Part shown: piece after piece, positions 23,610 to 33,323 of the stretch
Layout of the letters: every line of letters starts with the position of its first letter
How positions within the stretch are numbered: position 1 is the first letter of the stretch
NCBI GenBank assembly: GCA_943788635.1
Contig: CALSRA010000027.1
Coordinates: 62,001-126,000, forward strand
Reading direction: 5' to 3'
Origin: an uncultured Alphaproteobacteria bacterium
GTDB taxonomy: Bacteria; Pseudomonadota; Alphaproteobacteria; UBA8366; GCA-2717185
DNA length: 64,000 nt
Position numbers and translations under genes: made by a program
The notes under the pieces: model-generated
The model's input: only the letters and a program-made list of their open reading frames with translations
Told to the model about the DNA's origin: nothing
Databases searched by the model: none

Positions 23610-24215
23610 TCAGCCGTTCATGAGGACGATGTCGAAATTGACCCGCTTGGCTTCCGCTTCCATACCCTCGACCGGGTCGATGATCGGCATAACGATCGTT
23701 TCCTGCTTGATGGACGATTGCAGCCAGGGGTCCTGCTCGTGGTGCTCGTCGCCGGCGAAATACATCTGCGTCACAAAGCGCTCGCGCTTGCCGAAAACCT
23801 CGAAATGGATATGCGACGGGCGGATGCGGCCAGGGCCGGCGGGGTAGGCACCGGGCTTGATGGTTTTCAGGCTGTAGGCGCCGTCGCTGTCGGTTTCAAC
23901 GACCGCAAACCCTTCAAAGCTGGGGTCGAGCGGCGCCGGGTTGTCGTCATTGGGATGGGTATAACGCCCGTGGGAGTTGGCCTGCCAGATTTCGATCTTG
24001 GCATTGCGCGCCGGGGCGCCGGTCCGGTCGAGAACCCGCCCGGACAGGTATATCAACTGACCCGCGGCACGGCCGGGGCGGCCGTCAACTGTTGTCAGGT
24101 CGCCGCCTTTGGACGGTTTGATGAGCGGATAAAAAGGCCCAAGGATCTGATGCGATGTCGTCGGCAGCAGGCCGGTATCGGCGCCAGCGCCATGCGCTTG
24201 ATTGGTGTCGGTCAT
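23610..24215 (-). CDS. Intradiol ring-cleavage dioxygenase (protocatechuate 3,4-dioxygenase-like)
   Basis: Fe(III) dioxygenase of 201 residues that would open a catechol-type ring between the hydroxyls. The four iron ligands can be assigned: Y85 in HGRYTHP, Y124 in KPGAYPAGP, and H135 plus H137 in RPSHIHFEV. ATG 24215 is preferred because AGGAGG lies 9 nt upstream; the in-frame extension to 24299 looks non-coding. It is a single-chain member, without the paired alpha subunit of protocatechuate dioxygenase, so the ring substrate is not defined. It is divergent from the broken sulfatase gene and convergent with the GST gene. Confidence 0.85.
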   Translation of the reverse strand: MTDTNQAHGAGADTGLLPTTSHQILGPFYPLIKPSKGGDLTTVDGRPGRAAGQLIYLSGRVLDRTGAPARNAKIEIWQANSHGRYTHPNDDNPAPLDPSFEGFAVVETDSDGAYSLKTIKPGAYPAGPGRIRPSHIHFEVFGKRERFVTQMYFAGDEHHEQDPWLQSSIKQETIVMPIIDPVEGMEAEAKRVNFDIVLMNG

Positions 24216-24411
24216 CGGGGACAGCCTCCTCTTGCGTGGAGGGATTAGTCTAAAACTTCCGTTCGGCGTCTGCAAATGGCGCAAGGGGCCAGGCAGCACG
24301 TCACGCCAAAGGCAGCGGGGATGCGGGTTTGATCACAATGGGTTTTGCCATACCCTTGGCGGCGGCATTTTCATAACGAAGCTCAACCCGGTTACCGGTG
24401 AGGACAATGGC

Positions 24412-26010
24412 ATGGTGGACGTTGTTAAAAATATCCTGTTCATCATGTGCGACCAGCTACGCTGGGATTACCTGTAATGCACCGGGCACCCTTATTTGCG
24501 GACCCCAAATGTAGACAGGCTGGCGGCGCGCGGCGTGACCTTTGACCATGCCTATTGCCAGGCACCGATTTGCGGGCCATCACGTATGTCGTTTTACACC
24601 GGCCGTTATCCGTGGACGCTCGGTTCCGGCTATAACGGATTCCCGCCACGGGTGGATGAGATGACGCTGGGCGACCATCTGCGGCCGCTGGGCGTGCGTT
24701 CGGTGCTGGTCGGCAAGACCCACATGGCGGCCAATAGGGACGATATGAAGCGTCTTGGTATCAATCCGGACAGCGATCTTGGCGTGCTAGTTTCCGAATG
24801 CGGGTTCGAAGCATTTGAACGGGATGACGGCCTGCATCCGCACGAGGCTTTTGACCCGAACCTGCGCTATAATCGCTGGCTGCGGGAAAAAGGCTACGAT
24901 AGCCCGAATCCGTGGCACGATTTTGCCAATTCGGCGGCGGGGCCGAGCGGGGAGGTGCTTTCCGGCTGGCATATGAAATGGGCGCATTTGCCCGCCCGAA
25001 TCAGTGCAGAACATTCCGAGACAGCCTATATGACTGACCGGGCGATGGACTGTATCGACGGATTGGGGGACGATCCCTGGTGTATTCATCTGTCCTACAT
25101 CAAGCCGCACTGGCCCTATGTGGCGCCGGCGCCCTATCACGATATGTATGACGCGTCCCACGTGCTGCCCGTGAATCAGGGCAGCGCGGAACGCCGGAAT
25201 CCGCATCCGGTGCATGGTGCTTTCATGCAACATGGTGACAGTGCAACCTTTGCCCGCGCCGAGGTCAGGGAGCGTGTGATTCCGGCCTATATGGGATTGA
25301 TCACGGAAATCGATGATCATCTCGGCCGGCTATGGATGTTTCTGGAAGAACGCGACCTGTTCCAAAATACGATGATCGTATTCACCAGCGATCACGGCGA
25401 CTATCTGGGCGATCATTATCTTGGCGAGAGGGAATTGCTGCACGAAGAATCTGTGCGCATCCCGATGATCGTCTATGATCCGCGCGCCGAGGCCGATGCC
25501 TGTCGTGGCCAGCATTCCGATGCGCTGGTCGAGGGGATCGATCTGATCCCGACCTTTGTCGCGGCACTTGGAGGGGAGCCCGCCTATAACCGGCTGGAGG
25601 GGCATTCGCTGCAGCCACTGCTATTTGGTGCGGATGACTCTGAATGGCGGGACGCGGCGTTTTCGGAAATCGACTATTCCATGCGCGACGCCCGCGCGAT
25701 CCTTAACCAGCCCCCGGCGGAGGCCCGCGGCTATATGGTGCGGACCAGGCGATACAAATATCTGTTCTGGGAAAATTTCCCGGCACAATTATTCGACATG
25801 CATGCGGACCCCGCGGAACAGAATGACCTTGGCCCTGACCCGGCCAGTGTGGAAATCATGGCAGAGATGCGGGAGCGGCTGTTCCGGTGGTTCCGTCAGC
25901 GGAAACTTCGGTTGACCCGCACTGATGCGCAGATCGTGGCGACAGGTGGCGAAAAAGGGACATTACGCAGGGGGATTCATCGTGGCTATTGGGGGCCGGG
26001 GGAGGAATAG
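24412..26010 (+). pseudogene. Sulfatase gene interrupted by an in-frame TAA
   Basis: Formylglycine-type sulfatase/phosphonate ester hydrolase homologue of 533 codons. A good start (ATG 24412, AGGA about 8 nt ahead) leads into KNILFIMCDQLRWDYL, then TAA at 24475-24477, then the same frame resumes with CTGHPYLRTPNVDRLAARG. Relatives have a sense codon, usually Ser, at that spot (WDYLSC), so TCA-to-TAA would explain it. Downstream all hallmarks remain: C54 in ICGPSR for formylglycine, DHGDYLGDHYL and the metal-site region. Reinitiation at TTG 24496 would yield 504 residues but lose the Asp metal ligand of IMCDQ, so activity is doubtful. It may be a real nonsense mutation or a base-calling error. 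Confidence 0.85.
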
Positions 26011-26021
26011 GCCTCTGGCGG

Positions 26022-26774
26022 TCAGTCCGCTTTCACGTCCAGCAATTCGAGGTTCCGCCGCGCCGCGTCCGATGCCGGGGTGCCGTCATGCAGGCGGATC
26101 AGCCGCAGCCATTGCTGGCGCGCGGCGTCATTTTCGCCGGCGAGCCGCAGCTGGATGCCGTATTCCAGCAGCACATCCGGCCGGTCCGGGGCGATGTGGG
26201 CGGCGGCTTCCGCGTCTTCGCGGGCCAGCGGCAGGGCGTCGACGAACCGATAGGCGCTGGCCCGCAGGATCAGCGCGTCGTAGCGGCTGGGATCGGCTTC
26301 GATTACCCGGTTCAGATCGTCGATGGCTTCCCAGTAATTCTTCGCACCTGCCAGCGTCATCGCCCGGTCGATCAGCAGCTCGGGGTCGTTCGGCGCCTGC
26401 TCCAGCGCCGCGCTTTGCGCCGCGAAGGCGCGGTCATAATCCTCGGCCTGGAACCACGCGGTACCGGCCTGGCCCATGATTGCCGCGCGGCTTGGGGCGT
26501 CGGCCGCGGTCATGGCTTTGGCGAGCGCCTCGAGTCGGGTTGCCGCTTGCGCGTATTGTTCCAGCCCGATCAAGGCGACGGCGCTGCAGTGCCGGGCGGC
26601 ATCGCCGCCGCCGAGTTCCTGCCAGGCAAGGGCCGTTTCGAAGGCGGTGCCCGGATCAGTCCGGGCGAGCCGCATACAGTTTTCATAGCGGCCCCTTTCC
26701 GAATTATCGGCGGCGCCGAGCGGGGCGGCGAGCAGAAAGCAGGCGCTGAACGCGATGAATGGCAACCGGGACAG
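26022..26774 (-). CDS. Exported tetratricopeptide-repeat protein
   Basis: About 250 residues: a signal peptide (LSRLPFIAFSACFLLAAPLGAA) followed by TPR-like helix pairs from about 60 to 235, e.g. AGTAWFQAEDYDRAFAAQSA and YWEAIDDLNRVIEADPSRYD. Probably a periplasmic scaffold; partner unknown. The start is unusual: a strong GGAGG (26783-26787) is 8 nt from CTG 26774, whereas the first standard start, TTG 26765, is 17 nt away. I give the CTG position; TTG would remove three residues. An open frame continues upstream to 27227 but is antisense to the next gene and looks non-coding. It converges with the sulfatase pseudogene 11 nt away. Confidence 0.75.
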   Translation of the reverse strand: MSRLPFIAFSACFLLAAPLGAADNSERGRYENCMRLARTDPGTAFETALAWQELGGGDAARHCSAVALIGLEQYAQAATRLEALAKAMTAADAPSRAAIMGQAGTAWFQAEDYDRAFAAQSAALEQAPNDPELLIDRAMTLAGAKNYWEAIDDLNRVIEADPSRYDALILRASAYRFVDALPLAREDAEAAAHIAPDRPDVLLEYGIQLRLAGENDAARQQWLRLIRLHDGTPASDAARRNLELLDVKAD

Positions 26775-26857
26775 TTTTTCGTCCTCCGTTAAACCTTGAG
26801 CCGATGATGCCCTAAAGTCATAATGTCCGGCCCTGTTTGCAAGTCCGGAACCAAACC

Positions 26858-27730
26858 ATGTCTGAAGCTGATTCCCCGCGCCTGTTCTGTTTCGGCCTTG
26901 GTTATTCTGCCCGCGCCCTGGCCACGCAATTGCAGGCCGAAGGCTGGAAAATTGCCGGAACCGGCCGCGAGCCGCAGAAAACGTCAATGCCCGGATGCGC
27001 GATGTTCGCCTTCGACGGGACGGCGGCCATGCCGGATGCCGGGGAGGCCTTGGCGGGCACGACACATCTGCTGTCTTCGGTGCCGCCGGGGGCGGATGGG
27101 GACCCGGTACTGAAACGGCATGCCGATGATATTGCCGCGATCGAAGGATTGCGCTGGATCGGGTATCTGTCGACAACGGGTGTTTACGGGGACCGGCAGG
27201 GCGGCTGGGTCGATGAGGAATCGCCACGTGAACCGACCGGACAGCGCGGGGAACGGCGGGTTGCCGCGGAGGACGGCTGGCGGGCGGTTGGCGAGCGGGC
27301 AGGGGTGCCGGTGCAATTGTTCCGGCTTGCGGGAATCTACGGTCCCGGCCGGAATGCGCTGGAAACCGTACGCCGGGGGCAGGCGCGACGGATTATCAAG
27401 CCGGGGCAGGTCTTCAGCCGGACCCATGTCGATGATATCGCGGCTGTGCTGCGGGCGGCCATCGACCGCCCCGATGCCGGCCCGGCCTTCAATGTCTGCG
27501 ATGACGAGGCGGCGCCGCCCGAAGAAGTGATTGCCTTCGCCTGCGAATTGCTGGGGGTTGAACCGCCCGCGCCGATTGCCTTTGAAGATGCGGAACTGTC
27601 GCCGATGGCGCGCAGCTTCTATCGCGACAACAAGCGGGTCTCCAACCGCCGGATCCGCGAGGACCTGGGTGTCGCGCTGCAATGGCCGGATTATCGCGAT
27701 GCCCTCAGGGCGTTGCTCCAGAACGGCTGA
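26858..27730 (+). CDS. NAD(P)-dependent epimerase/reductase-like SDR protein
   Basis: Extended-SDR-type protein of 290 residues, similar to YeeZ-like oxidoreductases. A nucleotide-binding loop (FCFGLGYSARALATQL, a G-x-G-x-x-A variant) opens the Rossmann fold. Further landmarks: LSTTGVYGDRQGGWVDEES, FRLAGIYGPGRNALETV and FSRTHVDDIAAVLRAAID. The usual YxxxK pair is not present in its normal place, so catalysis may be atypical. ATG 26858 gives the family start; a longer in-frame ATG at 26837 is less likely. The last 26 nt overlap the end of the convergent hydrolase gene. Confidence 0.8.
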   Translation: MSEADSPRLFCFGLGYSARALATQLQAEGWKIAGTGREPQKTSMPGCAMFAFDGTAAMPDAGEALAGTTHLLSSVPPGADGDPVLKRHADDIAAIEGLRWIGYLSTTGVYGDRQGGWVDEESPREPTGQRGERRVAAEDGWRAVGERAGVPVQLFRLAGIYGPGRNALETVRRGQARRIIKPGQVFSRTHVDDIAAVLRAAIDRPDAGPAFNVCDDEAAPPEEVIAFACELLGVEPPAPIAFEDAELSPMARSFYRDNKRVSNRRIREDLGVALQWPDYRDALRALLQNG

Positions 27731-28481
27731 GCTCCGCGACGGCGGCGCGAATTTTGGCCAGATCATCCGGTTCGGAAAGCCGGTGGTCGCCGCGCTTGAT
27801 CAGGGTTATCTCGATATCGTCGGATGTGATGGCGTCCGCGGTGCGTTGCACGTGTTCCACCGGAATGACATGGTCCCGCAGGCCCAGAAGGATACGCACC
27901 GGACCGTCGAACGGGATTGGATGCCCCAGAACCTGATGGTTGCGCGATTCCTCAATCAGGGTCCGGGTGACCGGATAGGGGCCGTCATCATAGATTGACG
28001 GGCGCATCCATACGCCTTCGTCCTGAATCTGCTGGCGGCCTTCCGGGGGAATGGCTTTCCAGAGCAGTTCGGTCGTGAAATCGGCGGCGGGGGCAAGCAG
28101 GACCAGCCCCGCAATCCGTTCCCGGCGCAGCAATGTGAGCAGCAACGCCATCCAGCCGCCCATTGACGAGCCGACCACGACCTGCGGGCCTTCGGTTATG
28201 TCCTCGAACACCGCCAGCATGTCTTCGAACCATTCACCGATCGTCCCTGCGGCAAAATCACCCGACGACGCCCCGTGTCCCTGATAGTCGAAACGGGTAT
28301 ATTGCTGACCACGCGACCGGCAAAATGCATCCAGCATGGTCGCTTTGGCCCCTTCCATACTTGAATGGAAGCCGCCGCAGAACAAGATTCCGGGTAGCGC
28401 CAGACCCTCCGGCCCGGCGGGAATATGGTGGTAGGCGATTGTCGCGCCGTTGGGGCGTGCTAATATTGAATGCTGTGCCAA
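27705..28481 (-). CDS. Alpha/beta hydrolase (ABHD10-like)
   Basis: Serine hydrolase of 258 residues, with similarity to the ABHD10 type of acyl-thioesterases/esterases. The catalytic triad is readable: S106 in VGSSMGGWM, D203 in GLRDHVIP and H233 in RGDHRLSEP. A FDYQGHGASSGDF segment precedes the nucleophile elbow, as in peptidase S9-like hydrolases. No signal peptide. It is convergent with the epimerase-like gene (26-nt overlap) and divergent from the glycosyltransferase gene 41 nt away. Substrate unknown. Confidence 0.85.
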   Translation of the reverse strand: MAQHSILARPNGATIAYHHIPAGPEGLALPGILFCGGFHSSMEGAKATMLDAFCRSRGQQYTRFDYQGHGASSGDFAAGTIGEWFEDMLAVFEDITEGPQVVVGSSMGGWMALLLTLLRRERIAGLVLLAPAADFTTELLWKAIPPEGRQQIQDEGVWMRPSIYDDGPYPVTRTLIEESRNHQVLGHPIPFDGPVRILLGLRDHVIPVEHVQRTADAITSDDIEITLIKRGDHRLSEPDDLAKIRAAVAELSRSGATP

Positions 28482-28522
28482 GGTATCGAACCGATGCGCA
28501 GATTGAAAATCAATGAGACGGA

Positions 28523-29734
28523 ATGACGATGACGGACGGCGCGGACAGTACCATGGCGCAACACGACGATGCCAGCCGGCCGCCCGTCGTCATGCAGGTA
28601 TTGCCATCACTGGTGACCGGTGGGGTAGAGCGCGGTGCCGTTGATATCGCGGTGGCGCTGGCGGATGCGGGCTGGCAATCGATCATTGTGTCGTCCGGTG
28701 GGCCGATGGTGCGTGAAGTGTTGCGCGGTGGCGCCCAGCATATCGAATTACCGGTGCATTCCAAGAATCCGCTGGTCATGCGCAAGAATTCCGAGGAACT
28801 GGTCAACCTGATCCGCCGCAACGAGGTTGATATCGTGCATGCGCGCAGCCGTGCGCCGGCATGGTGCGCGCGCCGCGCGGCAAAGCAGACCGACCGGCAG
28901 TTTCTGACGACGTTCCATGCGACCTATAACCTCGGCCTGCCGCTCAAGCGCCTGTACAATTCGGTCATGACCACCGGGGAGCGGATGATCGCAATCAGTG
29001 ATTATATCGCCCGCCACGCGATCCAGACTTATAACGTCGATCCGGGGAAAATCAGGGTCATTCACCGGGGTATCGATGTCGACCATTTCGATCCGGCGCG
29101 GGTCAGCGCCGAACGACTGATCAAACTGTCAACAGACTGGCGGCTACCCGATGGCGTGCCGGTTATCATGCTGCCGGGCCGGTTAACGCGCTGGAAAGGG
29201 CACAGCGTGCTGATCGATGCGATTGCCCGGTTGGGACATACAAATTTGCGCTGCCTGATTGTCGGGGCGGAAAAAGGGCGTGGCGGATACCGCCGTGACC
29301 TCGAAGCCCAGGTCGCGCGGCTGGGGCTCGACAGTGTGGTTCACCTGGTTGGCAATTGTAGTGATATGCCGGCAGCAATGATGCTGGCGGATGTGGTCGT
29401 GCATGCGTCGACCGACCCGGAAGGTTTTGGCCGTGTCATTATCGAAGCCCAGGCGATGGGACGCCCGATCATCGCGTCGGATCACGGCGCCAGTGCCGAA
29501 CTCGTCGTGCCCGGTCGGGGCGGCTGGCTGACGGAGCCGGGTAATCCGGACGCGCTGGCCGAGGCTCTGCAGGCGGCGCTTTCGCTCAACGCCGATGACC
29601 GCGCCACTTTTGCCGCGGAGGCCATCAAGCGCGCGCGCGACCATTTCAGCAAGCGGGCGATGTCGGAAGCCACGCTCGATGTCTATCGCGAGCTCCTTGA
29701 GGAAATACAGCTCTCGGGCGAAGCGGCCGCGTGA
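28523..29734 (+). CDS. GT4-family glycosyltransferase
   Basis: GT-B-fold glycosyltransferase of 403 residues, most likely adding a sugar to an LPS core or cell-surface glycan from a nucleotide-sugar donor. The acceptor domain begins VMQVLPSLVTGGVERGAVDI, the glycine loop near the N-terminus; the donor domain starts near residue 215 (VIMLPGRLTRWKGHSVLIDA) and contains the E-x7-E-like motif STDPEGFGRVIIEAQAMGRP. No signal peptide, so it acts at the cytoplasmic face of the inner membrane. Its stop overlaps the GT9 gene start by 4 nt (GTGA), showing one operon. Confidence 0.9.
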   Translation: MTMTDGADSTMAQHDDASRPPVVMQVLPSLVTGGVERGAVDIAVALADAGWQSIIVSSGGPMVREVLRGGAQHIELPVHSKNPLVMRKNSEELVNLIRRNEVDIVHARSRAPAWCARRAAKQTDRQFLTTFHATYNLGLPLKRLYNSVMTTGERMIAISDYIARHAIQTYNVDPGKIRVIHRGIDVDHFDPARVSAERLIKLSTDWRLPDGVPVIMLPGRLTRWKGHSVLIDAIARLGHTNLRCLIVGAEKGRGGYRRDLEAQVARLGLDSVVHLVGNCSDMPAAMMLADVVVHASTDPEGFGRVIIEAQAMGRPIIASDHGASAELVVPGRGGWLTEPGNPDALAEALQAALSLNADDRATFAAEAIKRARDHFSKRAMSEATLDVYRELLEEIQLSGEAAA

Positions 29735-30660
29735 ATTCGACTGCCGAACAGGTTCTGGTCATCAAGCTGGGGGCGCTCGGTGATTTCGTCCAGGCAATGG
29801 GTCCCTTTGCGGCGATCCGCAAGCGCCATGCCGACGCCCAAATTACGCTGCTGACAACCGCGCCCTATGTCGCCCTGGCGGAGGCCAGCGGTTATTTCAA
29901 CGACATCTGGATCGACAAGCGGCCGCGATGGTGGCAGGTCGGTGAATGGCTGGGGCTGAAGCGCCGGTTCGACAGCACCGGGTTCCAAAGGGTCTACGAT
30001 CTGCAGACATCGGACCGGTCGGGAATTTATTTCCGGCTGTTCGCCGCGCCCAAACCGGAATGGAGCGGAATCGCCCGGGGATGTTCGCATCCGCATGCGA
30101 ATCCGGCGCGCGATTCAATGCATTCGATCGACCGCCAGCGCGAACAGTTGGCGATGGCCGGTATCGATACGGTGCCGGCGCCCGACCTGGGCTGGGTAAA
30201 CGGCGATATTTCAGCGTTCGGTACACAATCGCCTTTCGTGCTGCTGCTGCCGGGCGGATCGGCGCACCGTCCCGCCAAGCGCTGGCCGGTTACCGGCTAC
30301 GTTGCGCTGGCCAAGGCGCTGATGGCAAAGGGCTGCCAGCCTGTGCTGATCGGGGCCGGGGATGAATCGGAACGCAACGCGGAAATTGCCGACCTGTGCG
30401 CCGGCGTCATCAACCTGACCGGCCGAACGTCATTATTCGATATTGCCAGTCTCGCGCGGTCGGCGGCGGGGGCCGTGGGCAATGATAACGGGCCGATGCA
30501 TCTGATCGCGGCGTCGGATTGTCCGTCGCTGGTGCTGTATTCTTCGGCGTCCAATCCGGCGCTTTGTGCCCAGCGCGGGGCGTCGGTGGCGATTTTGCGG
30601 CGGGACAACCTGGCCGATCTGGAACTCGCCGAGGTTGAAGCCGCTATCCGCTTGCGGTAG
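29731..30660 (+). CDS. GT9-family glycosyltransferase (heptosyltransferase-like)
   Basis: Relative of ADP-heptose:LPS heptosyltransferases, 309 residues, starting with GTG inside the previous gene's stop. The family signatures are present: VLVIKLGALGDFVQAMGPF at the start, LLPGGSAHRPAKRWP in the donor domain, and GNDNGPMHLIAA, which binds the sugar nucleotide. With the GT4 gene it probably extends the LPS inner core or a related surface glycan. The specific donor cannot be read from sequence. thrS starts 46 nt downstream. Confidence 0.9.
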   Translation: MNSTAEQVLVIKLGALGDFVQAMGPFAAIRKRHADAQITLLTTAPYVALAEASGYFNDIWIDKRPRWWQVGEWLGLKRRFDSTGFQRVYDLQTSDRSGIYFRLFAAPKPEWSGIARGCSHPHANPARDSMHSIDRQREQLAMAGIDTVPAPDLGWVNGDISAFGTQSPFVLLLPGGSAHRPAKRWPVTGYVALAKALMAKGCQPVLIGAGDESERNAEIADLCAGVINLTGRTSLFDIASLARSAAGAVGNDNGPMHLIAASDCPSLVLYSSASNPALCAQRGASVAILRRDNLADLELAEVEAAIRLR

Positions 30661-30705
30661 TACCTGTGCGCCGCGAATCGGCGCGGCATTGAAACGGAAC
30701 GAACA

Positions 30706-32619
30706 ATGGTAGCGATTACTCTTCCGGACGGCAGCGTCCGCGCGTTCGATGATGCAGTGACCGGCGCTGAACTGGCGGCGTCGATTGGCCCCGGCCTGGC
30801 GAAGGCCGCGATGATGGTTACGGTGGACGGTGTTGACCGTGACCTCACCCATGTCATCGATACCGATGCGACGGTTGCCATCGTTACCCGCGACAGCGAC
30901 GCGGGGCTGGAACTGCTGCGCCATGACTGCGCGCATGTGCTGGCGGAAGCGGTGCAGGAATTGTATCCGGGCACGCAGATCACCTTCGGACCGTCCATCG
31001 AGGATGGATTCTATTACGATTTCCATCGCGAAGAATCTTTCTCGACCGATGATTTTGAAGCCATTGAGAAAAAGATGGCGGAGATCGTGGATCGCGACGA
31101 GACGATTTCCCGGGAAGTCTGGACCCGCGCCGACGCAACCAAATTTTTCGAAAGTCTTGGCGAAACCTTCAAGGCGGAGCATGTCGGCAATCTGCCCGAG
31201 GATGCGGAAATTTCGCTGTATCGTCAGGGCAATTGGGTTGATCTTTGCGCCGGGCCGCATCTGCCGTCCACGGGCAAGCTGGGCAAGGCGTTCAAGCTGA
31301 TGAAGCTGGCCGGTACGAACTGGCGCGGCGACCCGAACAATCCGAAGCTGCAGCGCATCTACGGCACCTGCTGGCGCACCGAAAAGGAACTCAAGGCCTA
31401 CCTGCATCGTCTGGAGGAAGCGGAAAAGCGCGACCACCGTCGGCTGGGTCGTGAAATGGACCTGTTCCACATCCAGGAGGAAGCAGTCGGCAGTGTGTTC
31501 TGGCATCCCAAGGGCTGGACCCTGTACCGGACCTGCGAGGAATACATGCGCCGCCGTCTGGAAAAGGCCGGTTATGGCGAGGTAAAGACGCCGCAGCTTG
31601 TCGATCGGACCCTGTGGGAACGTTCCGGGCATTGGGAAAAATTCCGCGAGCACATGTTTACGGTCGATGATGAGAATGACCGGGTGCTGGCGCTGAAGCC
31701 GATGAACTGCCCGTGTCATGTGCAGATTTTCCGTCAGGGCCTGAAGAGCTATCGCGATCTGCCGATCCGCATGGCCGAATTCGGTTCCTGTCATCGGAAC
31801 GAGCCGTCTGGCGCGTTGCACGGTATCATGCGCGTGCGCGCCTTTACCCAGGACGATGCGCATATTTTTTGCACCGAAGACCAGATTGTTTCGGAAACAG
31901 AGCAGTTCTGCGAATTGCTGCTGTCGGTCTATCGGGATTTCGGGTTCGAGGATGTGGTGGTCAAGTTTTCCGACCGGCCGGAGGTTCGCGCCGGTGACGA
32001 CGCCACCTGGGACCGGGCCGAACAGGCGCTGACCGAAGCCACTGAAGCGGCCGGGCTGAAATATACGCTGAACCCGGGCGAGGGCGCGTTTTACGGCCCG
32101 AAGCTGGAATTCGTGCTGCGCGATACGATTGGTCGCGAATGGCAATGCGGTACCCTGCAGGTCGATTTCGTGCTGCCGGAACGGCTGGACGCGTCCTATA
32201 TCGGCGAAGACAGTGCGCGGCACCGGCCGGTCATGCTGCATCGTGCAATTCTGGGCTCTTTCGAGCGGTTCCTTGGCGTGCTGATCGAGCACTATGCCGG
32301 ACGGATGCCGCTATGGCTGTCGCCGGTTCAGGTTGTGGTTTCGACGATTACGTCCGAGGGCGATGAATACGCCCAGGAGGTCGCCAGTGCCTGCAAGGCG
32401 GCCGGGTTGCGTGTCGAAGCCGATCTGCGCAATGAAAAGATCAATTATAAAGTGCGGGAGCATTCGCTCGCCAAAGTCCCGGTTATCATAGTGGTCGGGC
32501 AGCGCGAGGCCGAAGCAAGGACCGTGGCGATCCGCCGTCTTGGCGGTCAGAAGCAAGAAATCCTTGCACTTGACGAGGCACTCAATACACTGAAAGAAGA
32601 AGCGGCGATGCCCCTGTAG
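30706..32619 (+). CDS. thrS: Threonyl-tRNA synthetase
   Basis: Class II synthetase charging tRNA-Thr, 637 residues, the usual length. Domains: TGS (about 1-60); editing domain with the HxxxH motif HDCAH and a later C-x3-H (LCAGPH) that form the site removing misactivated Ser; catalytic core with the Zn ligands Cys in PMNCPCHV, His in DDAHIF and His in [12 protein letters not shown]-x8-H; anticodon-binding domain from about 535. The ATG follows GGAACGAAC, a weak ribosome site. It is followed by infC after 84 nt, the common thrS-infC order. Confidence 0.97.
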   Translation: MVAITLPDGSVRAFDDAVTGAELAASIGPGLAKAAMMVTVDGVDRDLTHVIDTDATVAIVTRDSDAGLELLRHDCAHVLAEAVQELYPGTQITFGPSIEDGFYYDFHREESFSTDDFEAIEKKMAEIVDRDETISREVWTRADATKFFESLGETFKAEHVGNLPEDAEISLYRQGNWVDLCAGPHLPSTGKLGKAFKLMKLAGTNWRGDPNNPKLQRIYGTCWRTEKELKAYLHRLEEAEKRDHRRLGREMDLFHIQEEAVGSVFWHPKGWTLYRTCEEYMRRRLEKAGYGEVKTPQLVDRTLWERSGHWEKFREHMFTVDDENDRVLALKPMNCPCHVQIFRQGLKSYRDLPIRMAEFGSCHRNEPSGALHGIMRVRAFTQDDAHIFCTEDQIVSETEQFCELLLSVYRDFGFEDVVVKFSDRPEVRAGDDATWDRAEQALTEATEAAGLKYTLNPGEGAFYGPKLEFVLRDTIGREWQCGTLQVDFVLPERLDASYIGEDSARHRPVMLHRAILGSFERFLGVLIEHYAGRMPLWLSPVQVVVSTITSEGDEYAQEVASACKAAGLRVEADLRNEKINYKVREHSLAKVPVIIVVGQREAEARTVAIRRLGGQKQEILALDEALNTLKEEAAMPL

Positions 32620-32703
32620 GGCAAGGCCGTCGTTCTGCTGCATTAATGAACACCTGAACCGCAGCGAACGGAAAGCCGATAACAACTAAAACAGGAGGAA
32701 TCT

Positions 32704-33240
32704 ATAGCTCGTCCACCTTTTAACGCCGCGCCGACAAAACATGGTCCGCGCGTCAACAGGGATATCGATTCCACGAATATCCGTCTCGTCGATGCTGATG
32801 GCGAGATGGTAGGCGTTGTTCCCTTGATTGAAGGATTAAACAGGGCCGATGCAGCGGGCCTGGATCTGGTGGAGGTTTCACCAAATGCCGATCCGCCGGT
32901 CTGCAAGATTCTTGATTACGGAAAATTCAAATATATCGCCCAGAAAAAGGCGAACGAGACCCGCAAGAAACAGAAGATCATCGAGGTCAAAGAGATCAAG
33001 ATGCGTCCGAACATCGACAGCCATGATTACGATGTGAAGATGCGCGCGATGGTCAAGTTCCTTGGCGAAGGCGATAAGGTCAAGGTGACGATGCGGTTCC
33101 GTGGCCGGGAAATGGCCCATCAGGAACTGGGGCGCGATGTCCTGGACAAGGTTCGTAACCAACTGGACGAATCAGCCAAGGTCGAGCAGTTCCCGCAGAT
33201 GGAAGGCCGGCAAATGATTATGGTGCTCGCACCGCGTTAA
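32704..33240 (+). CDS. infC: Translation initiation factor IF-3, AUA start
   Basis: IF-3 binds the 30S subunit, keeps subunits apart and checks the start codon-initiator tRNA pair. The frame encodes 178 residues: N-domain ([20 protein letters not shown]), lysine-rich linker ([20 protein letters not shown]) and C-domain ([19 protein letters not shown]). It begins with ATA at 32704-32706, 5 nt after a perfect AGGAGG (32693-32698); the first ATG, 34 codons later, would remove most of the N-domain. IF-3 genes are known to use AUU/AUA/AUC starts so the factor discriminates against its own message. A strong terminator follows. Confidence 0.95.
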   Translation: MARPPFNAAPTKHGPRVNRDIDSTNIRLVDADGEMVGVVPLIEGLNRADAAGLDLVEVSPNADPPVCKILDYGKFKYIAQKKANETRKKQKIIEVKEIKMRPNIDSHDYDVKMRAMVKFLGEGDKVKVTMRFRGREMAHQELGRDVLDKVRNQLDESAKVEQFPQMEGRQMIMVLAPR

Positions 33241-33266
33241 GGTTCGAACAGCCAGAGAAAACGGTT

Positions 33267-33300
33267 AGAGCGGATTCCCTGAGGAATCCGCTCTTTTTGT
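33267..33300 (+). terminator. Intrinsic terminator after infC
   Basis: AGAGCGGATTCC (33267-33278), loop CTGA, GGAATCCGCTCT (33283-33294), then TTTTTG: a perfect 12-bp stem with a tetraloop and T-run, 27 nt after the infC stop. It separates thrS-infC from the opposite-strand crotonase gene. Confidence 0.93.
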
Positions 33301-33323
33301 TTGTGGCAAACCGGCAGCAGGGG

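Noticed and set aside
24475-24477. Recoding (selenocysteine or pyrrolysine) in the sulfatase
   Set aside because: The codon is TAA, which neither known system uses, and relatives have Ser there.
30433-32292. Minus-strand frame of 619 codons
   Set aside because: Antisense to thrS, with no motif or ribosome site.
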